DNA of 64,000 nucleotides from Streptomyces sp. TSRI0281 (GCF_001905125.1 NZ_LWLE01000003.1:294975-358974); one strand, 5' to 3'. Counted from the first letter of the stretch, positions 8,184 through 16,658 are shown. Notes: a model not told the origin generated them from the letters alone. Made by a program: numbers and translations.

Positions 8184-8517
8184 ACGAGGCACTCCCGGGA
8201 TTCGCGGCTGTAGCGGCACTGCCTGTAGCGGTACTGCGGGGGGTACAGCGGCACAACACGAGCACGCAGGTGCGTGAGGACCATGGTTCCGAATGCGCAG
8301 GGCAGATGCAAGGGCAGATGCACGTGCACGCGCCGGACCTGCCCGATAGCGTGCCGGTTCTGCCGTATTTCTTCCGTCAGGTAGTTTCGGAGCTTTCAGG
8401 ACGGCTTCTCATTTCCGTAATCGAATGAGTACGGGCTGAAGCGTTTTGGTGGCAGAATCCGGCTCCGGGGTTCGGGGGGACCTCGGTGCCCGGTAAGCGA
8501 TGGGGAGGGTCGGACCA
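8184..8517. promoter_or_regulatory. Divergent promoter region between ATPase and XRE genes
   Basis: This 334-bp gap has no gene I can support. It contains the second exact copy of the 19-bp site at 8314-8332 (minus orientation), next to a repeated GGCAGATGCA (8301-8310 and 8313-8322). The part nearest the XRE gene (8360-8440) is comparatively AT-rich and probably carries its promoter. I could not assign -10/-35 boxes confidently. Confidence 0.5.
8314..8332 (-). promoter_or_regulatory. Second copy of the shared 19-bp site
   Basis: On the minus strand this reads CGCGTGCACGTGCATCTGC, identical over 19 bases to 7155-7173. It is about 130 bp upstream of the ATPase start at 8183 and 185 bp upstream of the XRE gene. 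It continues into a second TGCATCTGCC 12 bases on, so the full element may be a direct repeat. Confidence 0.6.
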
Positions 8518-9381
8518 GTGTCGGCAGGCGAGTCGAGTGGATCTGTGGTGCGGCGCATCCTGCTGGGCTCACAGCTCAGACGCCTGCGTGAGTCGCGCGG
8601 CATCACCCGTGAGGCGGCCGGCTACTCCATCCGGGCCTCCGAATCGAAGATCAGCCGCATGGAGTTGGGACGGGTGAGCTTCAAGGCCAGGGACGTCGAG
8701 GACCTGCTCACGCTCTACGGTGTCGCGGACGAGGCGGAGCGTGACTCCCTCCTCGGACTGGCCCGGGAGGCCAACGTGGCGGGGTGGTGGCACAGTTACG
8801 GAGATGTGCTGCCCGGCTGGTTCCAGACGTATGTCGGTCTGGAGGGGGCGGCCTCGCTCATCCGTATCTATGAAGTCCAGTTCGTCCACGGTCTGCTGCA
8901 GACCGAGGCCTATGCCCATGCGGTCGTCTCCCGGGGCATGCGCGGCGCCCCCGCCGCCGAGGTCGACCGGCGGGTCGCGCTGCGGCTGGAGCGCCAGAAA
9001 GCCCTCGTCTCCGAGCGCGCGCCGCGTTTCCACGCGGTGCTCGACGAGGCGGCGCTGCGCCGTCCGTACGGCGAACGCGAGGTGATGCGCGCACAATTGC
9101 GGCATCTGATCGAAATGTCGGAGCAGCCGAACATCACTCTCCAAGTGATGCCCTTCAGTTTTGGCGGGCATGCGGGCGAGAGCGGTTCCTTTACGATGCT
9201 GCGTTTTCCGGAATCCGATCTGTCGGACATTGTCTATTTGGAGCAGCTGACGAGCGCGCTCTATGTGGACAAGCCGGAGGAGGTCGCACAGTACGAAAAG
9301 GCCATGGTGCGGCTGCACGAGGACAGTCCGGGACCGGAAGAGAGCCGGGATCTCCTTCGTGGACTCCTCCAACTGACGTGA
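8518..9381 (+). CDS. XRE-family transcriptional regulator with DUF5753 domain
   Basis: This is 287 residues from the GTG at 8518, with GGAGG 9 bases upstream. An ATG at 8500 in the same frame has no site. Residues about 15-75 form a Cro/C1-type helix-turn-helix, with LGSQLRRLRESRGITREAAG followed by SESKISRMELGR. From about residue 95 the DUF5753 domain follows, including QTEAYAHAVV and VMPFSFGGHAGESGSF. This WhiJ-like architecture, with a neighbouring DUF397 gene, is typical of Streptomyces developmental switches. It probably binds the repeated 19-bp site at this locus. The aldehyde dehydrogenase gene begins 58 bp downstream on the same strand. Confidence 0.9.
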   Translation: MSAGESSGSVVRRILLGSQLRRLRESRGITREAAGYSIRASESKISRMELGRVSFKARDVEDLLTLYGVADEAERDSLLGLAREANVAGWWHSYGDVLPGWFQTYVGLEGAASLIRIYEVQFVHGLLQTEAYAHAVVSRGMRGAPAAEVDRRVALRLERQKALVSERAPRFHAVLDEAALRRPYGEREVMRAQLRHLIEMSEQPNITLQVMPFSFGGHAGESGSFTMLRFPESDLSDIVYLEQLTSALYVDKPEEVAQYEKAMVRLHEDSPGPEESRDLLRGLLQLT

Positions 9382-9439
9382 TTTGTCAGTACGATGACGT
9401 CGCATCAGGAGTCTGCGAACGCCTGCAGTAAGGGATTGC

Positions 9440-10897
9440 ATGTCCTACTTCCACGCCTTGGCCCACCAGTACATCGACGGCGAGTGGCTGACCGGAAGCG
9501 GCTCGTGGGACATCATCGATTTCAATCCCTACAACGGTGAGAAACTCGGTTCCATCACCGTCGCCACGGCGCTGGAGGTCGACCGGGCCTACCGCGCCGC
9601 CGAACGCGCCCAGCAGCAGTGGGCCGCCACCAATCCGTACGAGCGCCGAGCCGTCCTCGAACGAGCGCTGCGTATCACCGAGGAACGCACCGATGAAATC
9701 GTCGAGGCGATCATCGACGAACTCGGCGGCACCCGGATCAGGGCGGAGTACGAGGTCCGCAGCGGCAGGGAATTCCTGAGCGAGGCGATCCGGCAGGCAC
9801 TGCGTCCCACCGGGCGGCTGCTGCCGTCGGTGACGGACGGCAAGGAGAACCGCCTCTACCGGCTGCCCATCGGCGTCATCGGTGTGATCAGCGCCTTCAA
9901 CTTCCCTTTCCTGGTGACCATGAAGTCGGTCGCACCCGCGCTGGCACTCGGTAACGCGGTCGTCGTGAAACCCCATCAGAACGCCCCGATCGTCGGCGGA
10001 GCGCTGATCGCCCGCATCTTCGAGGACGCCGGACTGCCGGCCGGGCTGCTCAATGTCGTGGTCACCGACAGCGCCGAGATAGGCGACGCGTTCATCGCGC
10101 ACCCCGTGCCCAAGGTGATCTCCTTCACCGGCTCCGACCGGACCGGCCGCCATGTGGCAGCCACCGCCGCCGGGCTCTTCAAGCGGACCATCCTGGAACT
10201 GAGCGGCAACAGCGCGCTGGTGGTGCTGGAGGACGCGGACGTGGAGTACGCCGTCCAGGCGGCCGTGTTCAGCCGCTTCCTGTACCAGGGGCAGGTCAGC
10301 ATGGCCGCCAACCGCATCCTGGTGGACCGCCGGGTGGCAGCGGAGTTCACCGAGCGGTTCACCGCCGAGGTGGCGGCGCTCAAGGCCGGTGACCCGCGCG
10401 ACCCGGAGACCCGGATCGGCCCGGTCATCAACACCTTCCAGGCCGACGCACTGGCCGCCCTGGTCGAGGAGGCGGTCGCGGACGGGGCGACCGCGCTCGT
10501 ACGGGGCCGCATCCGGGGCAATGTCGTGGAGCCGACCGTGCTGACCGGCCTCGCGGACGACTCGCCGCTGCTGGCACAGGAGATCTTCGGCCCGGTGGCG
10601 CTGCTGATGACGTTCGACGGCGAGGAGGAGGCCGTACGGCTCGTCAACAGCAGCCCGTACGGACTGAGCGGCGCCGTGCACACCGCCGACGCCGAACGCG
10701 GGGTGCGGTTCGCGCAGCGCATCGTCAGCGGGATGTTCCACGTCAACGACTCCACCGTGCAGGACGACCCGCTGGTCGCCTTCGGCGGCGAGAAGATGTC
10801 CGGGACCGGGCGGCTGAACGGCGAGGCGGTGGTGGAGGCGTTCACCACGCAGAAGTGGATGTCGATCCAGCACGGCCGGACGGTCTTCCCGCTCTGA
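9440..10897 (+). CDS. Aldehyde dehydrogenase family protein with Ser in place of the catalytic Cys
   Basis: This 485-residue protein has the full ALDH fold. The N-terminal part resembles benzaldehyde/vanillin dehydrogenases (YIDGEW, FNPYNGEKL). The cofactor motif ISAFNFPFLVTMKSVAPALA and the NAD-loop SFTGSDRTGRHVA are present. The general-base Glu lies in LELSGN (residue 253). Thirty-four residues later, exactly where the nucleophilic Cys belongs, the protein reads GQVSM: Ser287, codon AGC at 10298-10300. Classical oxidation through a thiohemiacetal should therefore be lost or much weakened. It may be a pseudoenzyme or have another activity. Start codon 9440 follows AAGGG. Confidence 0.88.
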   Translation: MSYFHALAHQYIDGEWLTGSGSWDIIDFNPYNGEKLGSITVATALEVDRAYRAAERAQQQWAATNPYERRAVLERALRITEERTDEIVEAIIDELGGTRIRAEYEVRSGREFLSEAIRQALRPTGRLLPSVTDGKENRLYRLPIGVIGVISAFNFPFLVTMKSVAPALALGNAVVVKPHQNAPIVGGALIARIFEDAGLPAGLLNVVVTDSAEIGDAFIAHPVPKVISFTGSDRTGRHVAATAAGLFKRTILELSGNSALVVLEDADVEYAVQAAVFSRFLYQGQVSMAANRILVDRRVAAEFTERFTAEVAALKAGDPRDPETRIGPVINTFQADALAALVEEAVADGATALVRGRIRGNVVEPTVLTGLADDSPLLAQEIFGPVALLMTFDGEEEAVRLVNSSPYGLSGAVHTADAERGVRFAQRIVSGMFHVNDSTVQDDPLVAFGGEKMSGTGRLNGEAVVEAFTTQKWMSIQHGRTVFPL

Positions 10898-11018
10898 CGC
10901 CGCCTCTTTTGGGGCCCCGGCTCTTCGCGCTGCCCTCTCTCTGCCGGCCTTGCCCGCCCCGACCTTGCCTGGCCCGGCTTTTTGTGCCCCGACGCGGGAT
11001 ACGCTGAGGGCTGTCCTG

Positions 11019-11034
11019 TAGTCAAAGTTGAGTA
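11019..11034. promoter_or_regulatory. PadR-type operator 1, upstream of padR
   Basis: TAGTCAA-AG-TTGAGTA is a near-perfect inverted repeat (one mismatch) 19 bp before the PadR start. It matches sites 2 and 3 downstream. It is probably the autoregulatory operator. Confidence 0.65.
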
Positions 11035-11053
11035 CGAAGGAAGGGCGGGTGGG

Positions 11054-11695
11054 ATGTCCGCGATCCGGCTGCTCGTCCTCGGCGCCGTACGGCAGCACGG
11101 CCGCGCGCACGGCTACCAGGTCCGCAACGACCTGGAGTACTGGGGCGCGCACGAGTGGTCCAACGCCAAGCCGGGGTCGATCTATCACGCCCTGAAGCAG
11201 ATGGCGAAGCAAGGGCTGCTGCGCGCGCACGAGACCGCTCCGTCCACGGCGGGCGGCCCGCCCCGCACGGAGTACGAGATCACCGACGAGGGCGTCCGGG
11301 AGTACCGCTCCCTGCTGCGCGCGGCCATCACCTCGTACGACCAGAAGATGGACGTGCTCTCGGCGGCCGTCGGCTTCATCGTCGACCTGGAGCGGGACGA
11401 GGCGGTCGCGCTGCTCCAGGAGCGGATCGCGGCCATCGAGGCGTGGCGGGCCTCGGTCACGGAGTACTACACCCCTGCGGACGGCCCCGAGTCGCTCGGG
11501 CACATCGGCGAGATCATGAACCTGTGGGTGCACTCGGCGGACGCGGGTGCCGAGTGGACCCGGGGGCTGATCGAGCGGATCGAGGGCGGGGCGTACACCT
11601 TCTCGGGTGAGGGCGAACCGTTCGTCGGGGTCCTCGCGGAGGGCGAGGAGAACCCGTACGCGACAGGGGTCCCCGATCCGGGGGACGATCACTAA
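11054..11695 (+). CDS. PadR family transcriptional regulator
   Basis: This is 213 residues from the ATG at 11054, preceded by a purine-rich site (GGGCGGGTGGG). The earlier in-frame codons would run through the operator. The winged-helix domain occupies about residues 1-90: LLVLGAVRQHGRAHGYQVRN, then GSIYHALKQMAKQGLL and the wing PPRTEYEITDEG. The C-terminal helices (Vir_C_2-like) serve dimerisation. PadR regulators usually repress a neighbouring multidrug exporter and respond to its substrate. Here the exporter genes follow directly. Matching palindromes stand before padR and before the ATPase gene. Confidence 0.92.
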   Translation: MSAIRLLVLGAVRQHGRAHGYQVRNDLEYWGAHEWSNAKPGSIYHALKQMAKQGLLRAHETAPSTAGGPPRTEYEITDEGVREYRSLLRAAITSYDQKMDVLSAAVGFIVDLERDEAVALLQERIAAIEAWRASVTEYYTPADGPESLGHIGEIMNLWVHSADAGAEWTRGLIERIEGGAYTFSGEGEPFVGVLAEGEENPYATGVPDPGDDH

Positions 11696-11708
11696 TCAAG
11701 TTTGACGA
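11693..11708. promoter_or_regulatory. PadR-type operator 2, overlapping the padR stop codon
   Basis: TAATCAA-GT-TTGACGA is a diverged copy of the palindrome. It starts at the TAA stop of padR and lies 31 bp before site 3. Confidence 0.45.
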
Positions 11709-11738
11709 ATGACCCTCGGCCGGTTACCTTTGCCCATC

Positions 11739-11754
11739 TAGTCAAGTTTGACTA
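11739..11754. promoter_or_regulatory. PadR-type operator 3, perfect palindrome before the exporter
   Basis: TAGTCAA-GT-TTGACTA has perfect 7-bp arms and a 2-bp centre, 17 bp before the TTG start of the ABC ATPase. Binding here would block the exporter promoter or early transcription. Confidence 0.75.
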
Positions 11755-11771
11755 CAAAGGGTGGAGGGATT

Positions 11772-12722
11772 TTGACCGACGCGATCGTCGTGGACGGCGT
11801 ACGCAAGCGGTACGGGGACAAGCACGCCCTGGACGGCCTGGACCTCACGGTCGGCAGGGGCACCGTGCACGGGGTGCTCGGCCCCAACGGGGCGGGCAAG
11901 ACCACCGCCGTACGCATCATGTCGACGCTCCTGCGGCACGACGAGGGCCGCGTGGAGGTGGCGGGCCTCGACGTCCGCGAACGGGCCGGGGAGGTGCGGC
12001 GCAGGATCGGTCTGCTCGGGCAGCACGCGGCGGTGGACGAGGAGCTGGGCGGCCGGCAGAACCTGGAGATGTTCGGCCGGCTGTACCACCTGGGCGCGCG
12101 CCGGGCGGGCGCGCGCGCCGACGAACTTCTGGAGCGCTTCGGGCTGGCGGACACCGGGCGCAAGGCCGTCAAGCAGTACAGCGGGGGCATGAGGCGACGG
12201 CTCGATCTGGCCGCCTCGCTGATCACCGACCCGGAGGTGCTGTTCCTGGACGAGCCGACGACGGGCCTCGACCCGCGCGGCCGGGCCGAGGTGTGGGAGG
12301 CGGTTCGTTCCCTGGTCGGCGGCGGCACCACGGTCCTGCTGACCACGCAGTATCTGGAGGAGGCGGACCAGCTGGCCGACCGGATCTCGGTGATCGACAA
12401 CGGCCGGGTGGCGGCGGAGGGCACCGCCGACGAACTGAAGGCGCTGGTCGGCGGCGACCGGATCGACGTGACCCTGCGCGACGCGGCCCGGCTGGCGGAG
12501 GCGGCGGCGCTCCTCGGCGGCACGGACCTGCGCGTCGACGAGGACCGGCGGCTGCTCAACGCCCCGGCCCCGGACCGGATGGCGACGCTGACCCGGACCG
12601 TACGGGCACTGGAGGAGGCGGGCATCGAGGCGGAGGACATCGCGGTGCGCCGCCCGACCCTGGACGAGGTGTTCCTGTCCCTCACCGACAGGAGCGCGGA
12701 CCGCACGGAGGTGGCGGCATGA
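11772..12722 (+). CDS. Daunorubicin-resistance-type ABC transporter ATP-binding protein
   Basis: This is 316 residues from the TTG at 11772, with GGAGGG just upstream. The first in-frame codon at 11748 would lie inside the palindromic operator and is unlikely. Walker A is GPNGAGKTT (about residues 38-46), the signature is [13 protein letters not shown], and Walker B is [13 protein letters not shown]. The C-terminal extension of about 85 residues is that of DrrA-type ATPases. It energises the permease encoded by the overlapping next gene, so the pair is a half-size drug or lipid exporter in the cytoplasmic membrane. The PadR regulator upstream and its operators suggest substrate-induced expression. 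Confidence 0.92.
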   Translation: MTDAIVVDGVRKRYGDKHALDGLDLTVGRGTVHGVLGPNGAGKTTAVRIMSTLLRHDEGRVEVAGLDVRERAGEVRRRIGLLGQHAAVDEELGGRQNLEMFGRLYHLGARRAGARADELLERFGLADTGRKAVKQYSGGMRRRLDLAASLITDPEVLFLDEPTTGLDPRGRAEVWEAVRSLVGGGTTVLLTTQYLEEADQLADRISVIDNGRVAAEGTADELKALVGGDRIDVTLRDAARLAEAAALLGGTDLRVDEDRRLLNAPAPDRMATLTRTVRALEEAGIEAEDIAVRRPTLDEVFLSLTDRSADRTEVAA

Positions 12723-13618
12723 GCGCGGCGGCGATCAGCACGACGGATTCGGTCGGCAAGGACTCCTCCGGCAAGGACTCCTCGGGTACGGACTCCTCGG
12801 GTACGGACCCGTCGGGTACGGGCTCGTCGGGTTTCGCCGGGCTCGGCTGGGCCCTGGCCGATTCATGGACGATGACCCGGCGCGAACTGGCGCACTGGGC
12901 GCGGCAGCCGGTCCAGGTCGTCGTGGGCCTGGTCTTCCCGGTGATGCTGCTCCTGATGTTCAACTACCTGGTCGGCGGCGGCCGGGGCGTCGAGGGCGAC
13001 CACACCGAGTTCCTGGTGCCCGGCATGCTCGCGCTCACCATGGCCTTCGGGCTGGAGGCGACGATGCTCACGGTCACCCAGGACCTGGGCAAGGGGGTCA
13101 TCGACCGATTCCGCTCGATGCCGATGGTCTCGGGTGCCGTGCTGGTCGGGCGGAGTGTCGCGGACATGCTCCAGTCGGTGGCGGCCCTGGCCGTGATGAT
13201 CGGCGTCGGCTACGCGGTCGGCTGGCGCTGGCACAACGGACTCGGCGCGGCCCTGGGGGCGGTGGGGCTGCTGCTCCTGCTGAGGTTCGCGATGCTGTGG
13301 GTCGGCATCCAGCTGGCGATGGTGGCGGGCCGGCCGGAGATGGTGCAGGCGGTGCAGATCCTCGTCTGGCCGGTGGGCTTCCTCTCCAACGTCTTCGCGA
13401 CGCCGGAGTCGATGCCGGGGTGGCTGGGCGCGGTGGTCGAGTGGAACCCCATGTCGGCGACGGCCACGGCGGTACGCGACCTGTTCGGCAATCCGGGCGG
13501 TGCGACCGGCTCCTGGGCGGCCGGCCACGCCGAACTCCTGGCGGTGCTCTGGCCGGTGGCAATGGTCGCGGTGTTCTTCCCGCTGGCGGTACGGAGGTTC
13601 ACCCGGCTGAACCGCTGA
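12719..13618 (+). CDS. ABC-2 type transporter permease
   Basis: This is a 299-residue membrane protein whose ATG overlaps the ATPase stop by ATGA, so the two are translationally coupled. About six transmembrane segments follow residue 65, starting with [20 protein letters not shown]. The ABC-2 motif region is [15 protein letters not shown]. The first 40 residues are a Ser/Gly/Asp tract encoded by five 15-bp repeats (12755-12829), a hydrophilic tail not usual for DrrB proteins. A strong inverted repeat just past the stop probably ends the operon. Confidence 0.9.
   Translation: MSAAAISTTDSVGKDSSGKDSSGTDSSGTDPSGTGSSGFAGLGWALADSWTMTRRELAHWARQPVQVVVGLVFPVMLLLMFNYLVGGGRGVEGDHTEFLVPGMLALTMAFGLEATMLTVTQDLGKGVIDRFRSMPMVSGAVLVGRSVADMLQSVAALAVMIGVGYAVGWRWHNGLGAALGAVGLLLLLRFAMLWVGIQLAMVAGRPEMVQAVQILVWPVGFLSNVFATPESMPGWLGAVVEWNPMSATATAVRDLFGNPGGATGSWAAGHAELLAVLWPVAMVAVFFPLAVRRFTRLNR
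12755..12829 (+). repeat. Five 15-bp tandem repeats in the permease N-terminus
   Basis: The units (GGCAAGGACTCCTCC and variants) start at 12755, 12770, 12785, 12800 and 12815. They encode pentapeptides of the form [10 protein letters not shown] and GTGSS. The repeats are in frame and diverge toward the 3' end. Confidence 0.9.
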
Positions 13619-13626
13619 TCGCTGCC

Positions 13627-13666
13627 GCGTCCGGCGGCCGGGCACCGGGGCCCGGCCGCCGGACGC
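13627..13666. terminator. Bidirectional terminator-like inverted repeat
   Basis: Arms of 16 bp (13627-13642 and 13651-13666) pair perfectly around an 8-base loop. It lies between the convergent ABC permease (stop 13618) and glutamate decarboxylase (stop 13714) genes, so it probably stops both transcripts. There is no U run. Confidence 0.75.
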
Positions 13667-13713
13667 CGGACGGGTGCCGGCCCTCGGCCCGGTCGGGCCA
13701 CCCGCGGCGCTCC

Positions 13714-15141
13714 TCAGTGATGGAACGACGTGGGCACCGGCCGGTCGTGACTCAACGGGTGCCGCTGGGCACGGAGTTCCGGCAGCAGCACCCGCAGATC
13801 CTCCACCAGCAGCTCCGCCAGATCCGCCGAGAACCCGTTGCGGCACACCACCCGCAGCACCGACAGATCCTGCCGGTTGGCGGGGAACGTGTACGCGGGC
13901 ACCAGCCACCCGTGCTCCCGCAGCCGCCGCGACACGTCGAACACGTCGTACGCACCGACCTCCGGCGTCGTCGTGAAGGCGAACACCGGCAGCTCGTCCC
14001 CCCGGGTCAGGAGCCGGAAGTCCCCCAGGTCCTCGATCGCGCGGGCGAGGCCGCCCGCGACATCCCTCGACGCCTGCTGGACGGCCCGGTAACCCTCCCG
14101 GCCCAGCCGCAGGAACGTGTAGTACTGCGCCACCACCTGCGCCCCCGGCCGGGAGAAGTTCAGCGCGAAGGTCGGCATGTCGCCGCCCAGATAGTTGACC
14201 CGGAAGACCAGCTCCTCCGGCAGCTCGGCGGCCGAACGCCACAGCGCCCAGCCGACCCCGGGGTAGACGAGTCCGTACTTGTGCCCGGACGTGTTGATGG
14301 ACGACACCCGGGGGAGCCGGAAGTCCCACACCACGTCCTCGTCCAGGAACGGCGCCACCATCGCCCCGGACGCCCCGTCCACATGGACCGGGATGTCGAG
14401 CCCCGTACGCTCCTGGAGATCGTCCAGCGCCGCGCACAGCTCCGCGATCGGCTCGTAGGAGCCGTCGAACGTGGAGCCGAGGATGCCGACGACCCCGATG
14501 GTGTTCTCGTCGCACAGCTCCGCCGCGGCCTGCGGGTCCAGATGGAAGCGGCCGCCCTCCATCGGTACCTGCCGCGCCTCGACCTCCCAGAACGTGCAGA
14601 ACTTCTCCCAGCAGACCTGCACATTGATGCCCATCACCAGATTGGGCCGCGCGGTGGCCGGGTAGCGGTCGGCGTTCCGGTTCGCCCAGCGCCGTTTCAG
14701 CGCCAGCCCGGCCAGCATGCACGCCTCGCTGGACCCGGTGGTCGAACACCCCACGGTCGCCGCCGGATCGGGGGCGTTCCACAGATCGGCGAGCATCGCC
14801 ACACAGCGTCGTTCCAGCTCGGCGGTGCGCGGGTACTCGTCCTTGTCGATCATGTTCTTGTCCCGGCACTCGCCCATCAGCACCCCGGCCTGGGGTTCCA
14901 TCCAGGTGGTGACGAACGTGGCCAGGTTGAGGCGCGAGTTGCCGTCGAGCATCAGCTCGTCATGGACGAGCCGGTACGCCGTCGAGGGCGGCAGCGGCCC
15001 GTCCGGCAGCCGGTGCCGGGGCGGCGCGGACTCCATCCCCGCCGCCGGGTCGGCCTCGCCGAAGAACGGGTTGAGGGCGAGCCTGCGCCGCTCCTCGGTG
15101 GGTTCGTCCTGGTGCGGATGGGCACCTCGGTGGAGCGCCAT
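13714..15141 (-). CDS. gadB: Glutamate decarboxylase
   Basis: This 475-residue PLP enzyme converts L-glutamate to GABA and CO2, consuming a proton. The group II decarboxylase fold is clear. The N-terminal LDGNSRLNLATFVTTWMEP and the substrate-site GCSTTGSSEACMLAGLALKR are present. So are HVDGASGAMVAPF and the PLP lysine in SGHKYG (Lys288). Length and order match E. coli GadB. The C-terminal tail ends in two His residues. It is preceded by a 24-codon reading frame with a strong ribosome site. No GABA antiporter lies next to it; the ClC-type channel upstream on the same strand could serve anion or pH balance, which is inference. Confidence 0.93.
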   Translation of the reverse strand: MALHRGAHPHQDEPTEERRRLALNPFFGEADPAAGMESAPPRHRLPDGPLPPSTAYRLVHDELMLDGNSRLNLATFVTTWMEPQAGVLMGECRDKNMIDKDEYPRTAELERRCVAMLADLWNAPDPAATVGCSTTGSSEACMLAGLALKRRWANRNADRYPATARPNLVMGINVQVCWEKFCTFWEVEARQVPMEGGRFHLDPQAAAELCDENTIGVVGILGSTFDGSYEPIAELCAALDDLQERTGLDIPVHVDGASGAMVAPFLDEDVVWDFRLPRVSSINTSGHKYGLVYPGVGWALWRSAAELPEELVFRVNYLGGDMPTFALNFSRPGAQVVAQYYTFLRLGREGYRAVQQASRDVAGGLARAIEDLGDFRLLTRGDELPVFAFTTTPEVGAYDVFDVSRRLREHGWLVPAYTFPANRQDLSVLRVVCRNGFSADLAELLVEDLRVLLPELRAQRHPLSHDRPVPTSFHH

Positions 15142-15156
15142 GGTGTCGCACCCTTC

Positions 15157-15231
15157 TCAGTTCTCGGCGGCGGGGCCGGACGGGATGGCCCGGGCGGACC
15201 CGATGACGGCGGCGTGGACGGGCATGGGCAT
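15157..15231 (-). CDS. 24-residue small ORF upstream of gadB
   Basis: An ATG at 15231 follows GGAGG with a 7-base spacer, the best ribosome site in this stretch. It opens a 24-codon frame that begins MPMPVHAAVIGSARA and ends PAAEN. It stops 15 bases before the gadB ATG. It may be a short leader peptide coupling translation into gadB, or a small protein. I recognise no family, and the gene rests on the ribosome site and position only. Confidence 0.4.
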   Translation of the reverse strand: MPMPVHAAVIGSARAIPSGPAAEN

Positions 15232-15377
15232 ACGGAGACCTCCGTCGAACCGAGTCGGCGATGAAGCCGGGCGTAACGATACGAAGGCGACGATACGGAC
15301 ATCGCGCGCAACCGGCGCGCCGGACACCGGACCCCGTCCGTACCCGCGAAGGGCGCCGTCCTCGCGCGTGCGCCCCC

Positions 15378-16658
15378 TCATCGCAGCGGTGTGCCGTCCT
15401 CGTGCAGCTGCATCTGGGGCCGCCCGGTCACCAGCAGCCAGGCGGGCAGCGTGGCCACGCAGAGCAGGGGCAGTACGGCCATGTCGCTGACGAGCACCGC
15501 TGCCGTGAACAGGCTCAGCCAGCCCTGCCGGGTGATGGCGAGCAGGACACCCAGCACCGCACAGGACACCGCGAGGGCGGGCGGCACCGCGTCGACCAGC
15601 GCATGGGCGCAGAGTCCGAGCGCCACCCCCACGAAGACGGCCGGGAAGATCCGGCCGCCCCGGAAGCCGCAGGTCGCCGCGATCACCAGGGCGGCTGTCT
15701 TCACCACCGCCATCACCGCGAAACCCCCGGCCGACCACCCGTCCGGGTCCGCGGCGAGCTCCTTCACCTCTTCGAGCCCCTTGAAGAGGGTGAGGTGCCC
15801 GCCCAGCGCACCCAGCAGCCCCAGCACCAGCCCGCCCGCGGTCAGTGCGAGGACCGGATGCCTCAGGGCCCTGAACGCCCGGTGCGCCACGGGGAAGGCG
15901 TACACCGCCACCAGGCCGAGCAGCGCTCCCGCCGAGGCGATCACCAGGGAGGCGAGCAGGTCGCCCCACCCCGGATGCGCGAAGTCCGGCAGCGACAGGT
16001 CGAAGCTCGGGTGGTCGATCAGCGTCATGGTCAGCGCCCCGGCCGCACCCGCCGCGAGCGGGGCGAAGAGCTTGTCCCAGAGCGCCCCCGGGCCGGGGCG
16101 TGTGGCGAGGGTCTCGGAGAGGATCAGGGCCGCGGCGACCGGGGTGCCGAACAGGGCGCCGATGGTGCCCGCCGCGGCGAGCGAGACCCACAGCTCGGCC
16201 GGCGCTCCGGGCGCGGCGCGGCGGCCGAGCCAGAAGGCGAGCGCGATGTTGGCGGCGGTGATCGGGTTCTCCGGCCCCAGGCTCACCCCGCCCGCCAGGG
16301 CCAGCAAGGTCACCAGGAGCAGTCCGGGGACGACGCCGGGTGCCATGGGGGCGTCGACCAGCCCGGTGGTGGCCGGGTCGGGCCCGCCGCGGCCGTGCAC
16401 GGTGTGCACGACCAGGCCGACCGCGAGGCCGGTCGCGGTGAGCATCACGATCATCCACAGCGAGGAGTACCGGCCGACGCCGAGCGCGTCGGGAAGGGTC
16501 TCCCAGAGCACGTCCTGGAGCCGCTCCGCGAGGAGGCTGACGCCGAGCAGGACGAGCGCGGAGACCACGCCCACGACCAGCGCGGGCAGAACGACCGGCA
16601 GCAGCCGCCGGGCGGGGGTGGGCGCGGGGAGCGCGGGGGCGGCGGAATCGGGGGTCAT
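15378..16658 (-). CDS. ClC-family chloride/ion channel protein
   Basis: This is 426 residues from the ATG at 16658; an ATG ten codons earlier (16688) is also open and neither has a strong ribosome site. About ten hydrophobic helices are visible. The motif GGVSLGPENPI takes the place of the ClC GREGP element and keeps the gating-type Glu. GTIGALFGTPVAAALILSE and GFRGGRIFPAVFVG match later ClC signature regions (the anion site near the GxFxP-type loop). It should sit in the cytoplasmic membrane as an H+/Cl- exchanger or channel. Because the first motif deviates, ion specificity is open. Confidence 0.85.
   Translation of the reverse strand: MTPDSAAPALPAPTPARRLLPVVLPALVVGVVSALVLLGVSLLAERLQDVLWETLPDALGVGRYSSLWMIVMLTATGLAVGLVVHTVHGRGGPDPATTGLVDAPMAPGVVPGLLLVTLLALAGGVSLGPENPITAANIALAFWLGRRAAPGAPAELWVSLAAAGTIGALFGTPVAAALILSETLATRPGPGALWDKLFAPLAAGAAGALTMTLIDHPSFDLSLPDFAHPGWGDLLASLVIASAGALLGLVAVYAFPVAHRAFRALRHPVLALTAGGLVLGLLGALGGHLTLFKGLEEVKELAADPDGWSAGGFAVMAVVKTAALVIAATCGFRGGRIFPAVFVGVALGLCAHALVDAVPPALAVSCAVLGVLLAITRQGWLSLFTAAVLVSDMAVLPLLCVATLPAWLLVTGRPQMQLHEDGTPLR

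Noticed and set aside
12865..15264. 799-codon plus-strand frame opposite gadB
   Set aside because: It is the antisense of gadB and an off-frame read of the permease; gadB motifs on the minus strand are unmistakable.
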